Positions 61,402 to 64,000 of a DNA stretch of 64,000 nt are shown here, piece after piece. The position numbers and the translations under genes were made by a program. The stretch is from NCBI GenBank assembly GCA_964371195.1, contig CAYJLD010000001.1:8942-72941 (forward strand). Direction: 5' to 3'. The stretch's first letter is position 1. Every line of letters starts with the position of its first letter. The notes under the pieces are model-generated. The model saw only the letters and a list, made by a program, of their open reading frames with translations, had not been told where the DNA came from and did not search any database. This DNA comes from CAYJAD01 sp964371195. GTDB lineage: Bacteria > Desulfobacterota > Desulfovibrionia > Desulfovibrionales > Desulfovibrionaceae.

Positions 61402-62775
61402 ATGAGTAAAACGGCTGCCCTTATTCTTGCTGCTGGCAAGGGTACGCGTATGCATTCGGATAAACCCAAAGTGTTACAAACACTTTTACACGAACCTATG
61501 CTAGCTTATGTTATAAAAGCCATGCAATCATTTTTTGCTGAGCATGTATGGACAGTTGTAGGTCATAAAGCACCTATGATTTATGAGTTATTCAGTGAAA
61601 AAAAGAGCAAATTTATTGAGCAAACGGAACAGTTTGGAACAGGCCATGCTTTGCAGGTAGCCGTACCAACACTCATAAAGCAAGGTTATGAATACGTTGT
61701 GGTCATAAATGGTGATGTGCCACTTATTGATGCTAAAGCTATGCAATTTTTTTTGCAACAAGCTAGAGGTCAAGAGTTGGCTTTTGCCACATTAACGCTT
61801 GATAATGCTGGTAGTTATGGAAGGGTGGTGCGCAAGGATGGGCAGGTGCAAGCCATTGTGGAAGCCAAGGATTATGATGAAAAAATCCATGGACCTGAAA
61901 GTGGGGAAGTTAATGCTGGTTTGTATTGTATTAATTTAAATACAGCTCAAAAGTTTTTGCCGCTCATAAATTGTACTAATAATAGCGCAGAATATTATAT
62001 TACTGATTTAGTAGGCTTATTATTTGAAGCTGGAATTAAAGTGCAAGGCATTGAATGTGGTAATAACATCAACCTATTGGGCGTAAATTCACCGCTCGAA
62101 TTAGTTCAAGCTGAGGAAATTTTACGTAAATCAATAGTAGATGCGGCTTTGGAGCGTGGGGTAATTATCCATGCCCCTCAACTTGTGCGTATTGGGCCTG
62201 AGGTACAAATTGAAGCAGGAGCAGAAGTTTTTGGCCCATGCGAAATATATGGCAAAAGCCATGTTGCACGTGGTGCAACTATACACTCGCATACGGTTAT
62301 TATTAATAGCCATATTGGCAGCGGGGCAAAGATTTTGTCTTTTAGCCATATGGAAGAAGCCGTGATTGGTTGTTGTGCAACCCTTGGACCTTATGGGCGG
62401 TTACGCCCTGGGGCAAATTTGCAAGAATATAGCAAGGTTGGTAACTTTGTTGAGGTAAAAAAATCCACTATAGGTAAGGCTGCAAAGGTTAGTCATTTAA
62501 GCTACATAGGTGATGCTACCGTGGGTGATGAAGCTAATATTGGGGCTGGAACCATTACTTGCAATTATGATGGAGTAAATAAGCACAAGACCCATGTGGG
62601 ACAAAAAGCTTTTATTGGTAGCAATACTGCATTGGTTGCGCCAGTTACCATAGGTGATGGAGCATTGGTGGGAGCTGGCTCAGTAATTACTAAAAATGTG
62701 CCAGAAGAACATCTGGGTATTAGCAGGTCCAATCAAAAAAATTTGATTTTACGGGGTAGAATGCCTAAGGAGTAA
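61402..62775 (+). CDS. glmU: Bifunctional N-acetylglucosamine-1-phosphate uridyltransferase / glucosamine-1-phosphate acetyltransferase
   Basis: 457 residues from MSKTAALILAAGKGTRM; AAAGGAG before the ATG at 61402 decides the start, since an in-frame ATG at 61330 lies inside the peptidase gene. The uridyltransferase domain (1-230) has LAAGKGTRMHSDKPKVL, GTGHAL and INGDVPL. The left-handed beta-helix acetyltransferase domain (about 250-457) has GRLRPGANLQEYSKVGNFVE and GAGTITCNYDGVNKHKT. It makes UDP-GlcNAc for peptidoglycan, LPS and other glycans, so it supplies the biosynthesis seen at 2.5-27.5 kb in general terms. Confidence 0.96.
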   Translation: MSKTAALILAAGKGTRMHSDKPKVLQTLLHEPMLAYVIKAMQSFFAEHVWTVVGHKAPMIYELFSEKKSKFIEQTEQFGTGHALQVAVPTLIKQGYEYVVVINGDVPLIDAKAMQFFLQQARGQELAFATLTLDNAGSYGRVVRKDGQVQAIVEAKDYDEKIHGPESGEVNAGLYCINLNTAQKFLPLINCTNNSAEYYITDLVGLLFEAGIKVQGIECGNNINLLGVNSPLELVQAEEILRKSIVDAALERGVIIHAPQLVRIGPEVQIEAGAEVFGPCEIYGKSHVARGATIHSHTVIINSHIGSGAKILSFSHMEEAVIGCCATLGPYGRLRPGANLQEYSKVGNFVEVKKSTIGKAAKVSHLSYIGDATVGDEANIGAGTITCNYDGVNKHKTHVGQKAFIGSNTALVAPVTIGDGALVGAGSVITKNVPEEHLGISRSNQKNLILRGRMPKE

Positions 62776-62777
62776 GG

Positions 62778-62808
62778 GGTTTACAATTTATAAACCATGC
62801 TTATTTTT
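62778..62808 (+). terminator. Possible terminator after glmU
   Basis: GGTTTA (62778-62783), 7-base loop, TAAACC (62791-62796), then ATGCTTATTTTTTA. The 6-base stem is followed at a short distance by six T; weak to moderate as an intrinsic terminator. Confidence 0.5.
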
Positions 62809-62892
62809 TAGCTATGTATATGTTAATTTTAAAAAAAGTATAATTAGCTAAGACTTCTTGCATAAAAGGTAAGGAAATGGTACTTTTGAGTT

Positions 62893-63135
62893 ATGGAAAT
62901 CTTTAATCAGCTAGAAGAACATGTATTACGCCTCATCAGCGAAACTGAGCACATAAAGCAAGAGCACAAACTCTTGTTACAAAATAGTGCATCACATGAG
63001 GCAGCTTTGAACACACTTAAGGAAGAAAATCGACTTCTTAAAGAAGCTTTGATACAAGAACAGCAGATAAAGGATAATGTTTTAAAGCGTATTGATGTAT
63101 TGTTGGAACGCCTTAAAGACCTCGAACAAATGTAA
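62893..63135 (+). CDS. ZapB-like coiled-coil cell-division protein
   Basis: 80 residues that are almost wholly coiled coil (heptads from LEEHVLRLISETEHIKQ through LKEENRLLKEAL to LLERLKDLEQM). The length and position 12 bases before zapA suggest a ZapB-like or other Z-ring-associated factor. Sequence alone only shows a small acidic coiled-coil protein. The start is the ATG at 62893. Confidence 0.75.
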   Translation: MEIFNQLEEHVLRLISETEHIKQEHKLLLQNSASHEAALNTLKEENRLLKEALIQEQQIKDNVLKRIDVLLERLKDLEQM

Positions 63136-63147
63136 GGTTTATTTATT

Positions 63148-63417
63148 ATGCAAGAATATAACCTTAGTCTTCTTGGTCTAGATATTGCCTTCCGCGCTGA
63201 AGTTGAAGCGGAACGCGTGCAAAATGCGAAACAACTGGTGGAAGAACGCTTTGAAAAGCTTAAAGCTCGGGGGGAGCGCAGTAGTAAAGAACTATTGCTT
63301 ACTTTTTTAGTCCTAGGGCTTGCGGATGATTTATTGCAATCAAATAAGCATGTTGGCGATGTGCAAGAACGTGTTGCTGCCTTGCTTAAGAAAATAGAAG
63401 ATTTAACTAATGATTAA
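63148..63417 (+). CDS. zapA: Cell division protein ZapA
   Basis: 89 residues. The N-terminal YNLSLLGLDIAFRAEVEAER corresponds to the ZapA head-domain strand, then a helix (VQNAKQLVEERFEKLKARGE), LLLTFLVLGLADDLLQ and a C-terminal coiled coil. ZapA bundles FtsZ filaments at the division site. It is followed immediately by 6S RNA, a common order in many bacteria where ssrS lies just after zapA. Confidence 0.85.
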   Translation: MQEYNLSLLGLDIAFRAEVEAERVQNAKQLVEERFEKLKARGERSSKELLLTFLVLGLADDLLQSNKHVGDVQERVAALLKKIEDLTND

Positions 63418-63419
63418 AA

Positions 63420-63614
63420 CTCCCTGGAGGGTTTGTGTTTGTTTAGCCGGTGCTAACCTTACAAGTAAAAAATTGGGAGCTAAGAGTATTTGCTGTGTGC
63501 AAGCCTGCTTTTTAGGATTTTCCTTTTAAGATTTGGAAGCCTGACGCAAATTCCGAGGCACCCCCCTAGGTAACTAGGTTCTGCACTGGTTTCTACACAC
63601 GGCGTTCTGGGGAT
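63420..63614 (+). ncRNA. ssrS: 6S RNA
   Basis: About 195 bases right after zapA. The ends pair to form the closing stem (CTCCCTGGAGGG near 63420 with GTTCTGGGGA near 63604-63613). Inner arms such as GTTTAGCCGGTGCTAACC and CTGCACTGGTTTCTACACAC flank the large central bubble that mimics an open promoter and binds RNA polymerase. TTTTTAT follows the 3' end. The boundaries are approximate. Confidence 0.78.
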
Positions 63615-63783
63615 TTTTATATATTTTGATTAATCTTATTTGCACAGTACCCATCCAGTAATCCCCCAACATATAAGTATTATTATAATACTGACTTTAG
63701 CTTTTCTTTTCATATTAGCCAAAAATGGTGGTTATTATGCTACGGAAAATATGCGCTTTTTATGTATATTTTCTGATGCTTAA

Positions 63784-63803
63784 TCGGGGAAGTCCCGTTT
63801 TTA
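63784..63803 (+). terminator. Short hairpin with T-run immediately before the rny ribosome site
   Basis: CGGG-GAAGT-CCCG followed by TTTTTAT, ending about 12 bases before the AGGAGG/ATG of rny. It could be an attenuator, a terminator of an upstream transcript, or a mRNA-stability hairpin for rny. Confidence 0.55.
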
Positions 63804-63815
63804 TAGGAGGTTTGA

Positions 63816-64000
63816 ATGAACACTATGACATTGGTCATTGTGGGTATAGCATCTTTGCTTTGTCTTATAGTTGGCATGCTTATACAGCGCATGCTCATTT
63901 CTAAAAGACTTGGTGATGCTAACGTACTTGCTAAACGCATTGTAGAAGAAGCGCGTAAGGAAGCACAAGCCCAAAAAAAAGATATTTTACTTCAAGGTCA
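63816..64000 (+). CDS. rny: Ribonuclease Y, N-terminal part (runs past the window)
   Basis: Only the first 61 residues are visible. A transmembrane helix (TLVIVGIASLLCLIVGMLIQ) follows MNTM, then the start of the long coiled coil (RIVEEARKEAQAQKKDIL) that is the hallmark of RNase Y (YmdA). The KH and HD domains lie beyond the edge. RNase Y is a membrane-anchored endoribonuclease starting mRNA decay. AGGAGG at seven bases supports the ATG at 63816. The position behind zapA and 6S RNA also fits. Confidence 0.88.
   Translation, partial: MNTMTLVIVGIASLLCLIVGMLIQRMLISKRLGDANVLAKRIVEEARKEAQAQKKDILLQG

Overview
The window looks like chromosome from an AT-rich, motile, anaerobic Gram-negative bacterium, most probably a low-G+C member of the Desulfovibrionaceae. 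This is inferred from gene content, not from any search. The indications are the glmU / zapB-like / zapA / 6S RNA / rny gene order, SelB, a CoA-disulfide-reductase/rhodanese fusion, menaquinone genes, chemoreceptors (one with a cysteine-rich PAS domain), a YeiH-type transporter and sigma-54 two-component regulation.

Layout. 1-2.0 kb: a hybrid histidine kinase cut by the window edge, and a cation diffusion facilitator. 2.5-27.5 kb: a large, very AT-rich surface-glycan or protein-glycosylation locus. gmd, rfbB and a family 2 glycosyltransferase lie on the plus strand. Some twenty minus-strand genes, many overlapping by 1-17 bases, face them. They encode seven glycosyltransferases, a sugar transaminase and a 3,4-ketoisomerase (with RfbB this gives a dTDP-3-amino-3,6-dideoxyhexose route), two acyl carrier proteins, a KAS III, a FabG-like reductase, three acyltransferase-type proteins, two tandem beta-propeller proteins, a DUF1796 protein and a PglK-like ABC transporter. 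No phosphoglycosyl transferase, Wzx/Wzy or oligosaccharyltransferase is present. Several genes are duplicated pairs (two-domain glycosyltransferases, CgeB-like transferases, propellers, ACPs).

28-33 kb: two convergent methyl-accepting chemotaxis proteins, the first behind a good FliA-type promoter. 33.4-40 kb: what I consider the most interesting part. A YeiH-family transporter and a separate transcription unit encoding only two tiny one-helix membrane proteins (32 and 33 residues) each have a textbook sigma-54 -24/-12 element, preceded at about 90-105 bases by the same palindrome (ATGTTCC-N6-GGAACAT). Next to them is a minus-strand operon for a USP-like protein, a PhnD-type periplasmic binding protein, a membrane histidine kinase and an NtrC-class activator, the natural candidate to bind these palindromes.

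40-64 kb: mostly housekeeping genes. These are a secreted DUF4367-like protein, a small zinc-ribbon protein, an MFS exporter, YjbQ, SelB, the persulfide-reductase-like fusion, an RNA m5C methyltransferase, a periplasmic FG-GAP protein, SfsA, an aspartate-type aminotransferase, a soluble hybrid kinase leading into menI-menB-menE, convergent pyrK-pyrD, an M24 peptidase, GlmU, ZapB-like and ZapA proteins, 6S RNA and the start of ribonuclease Y. I saw no tRNA, rRNA, CRISPR array or intact insertion sequence.
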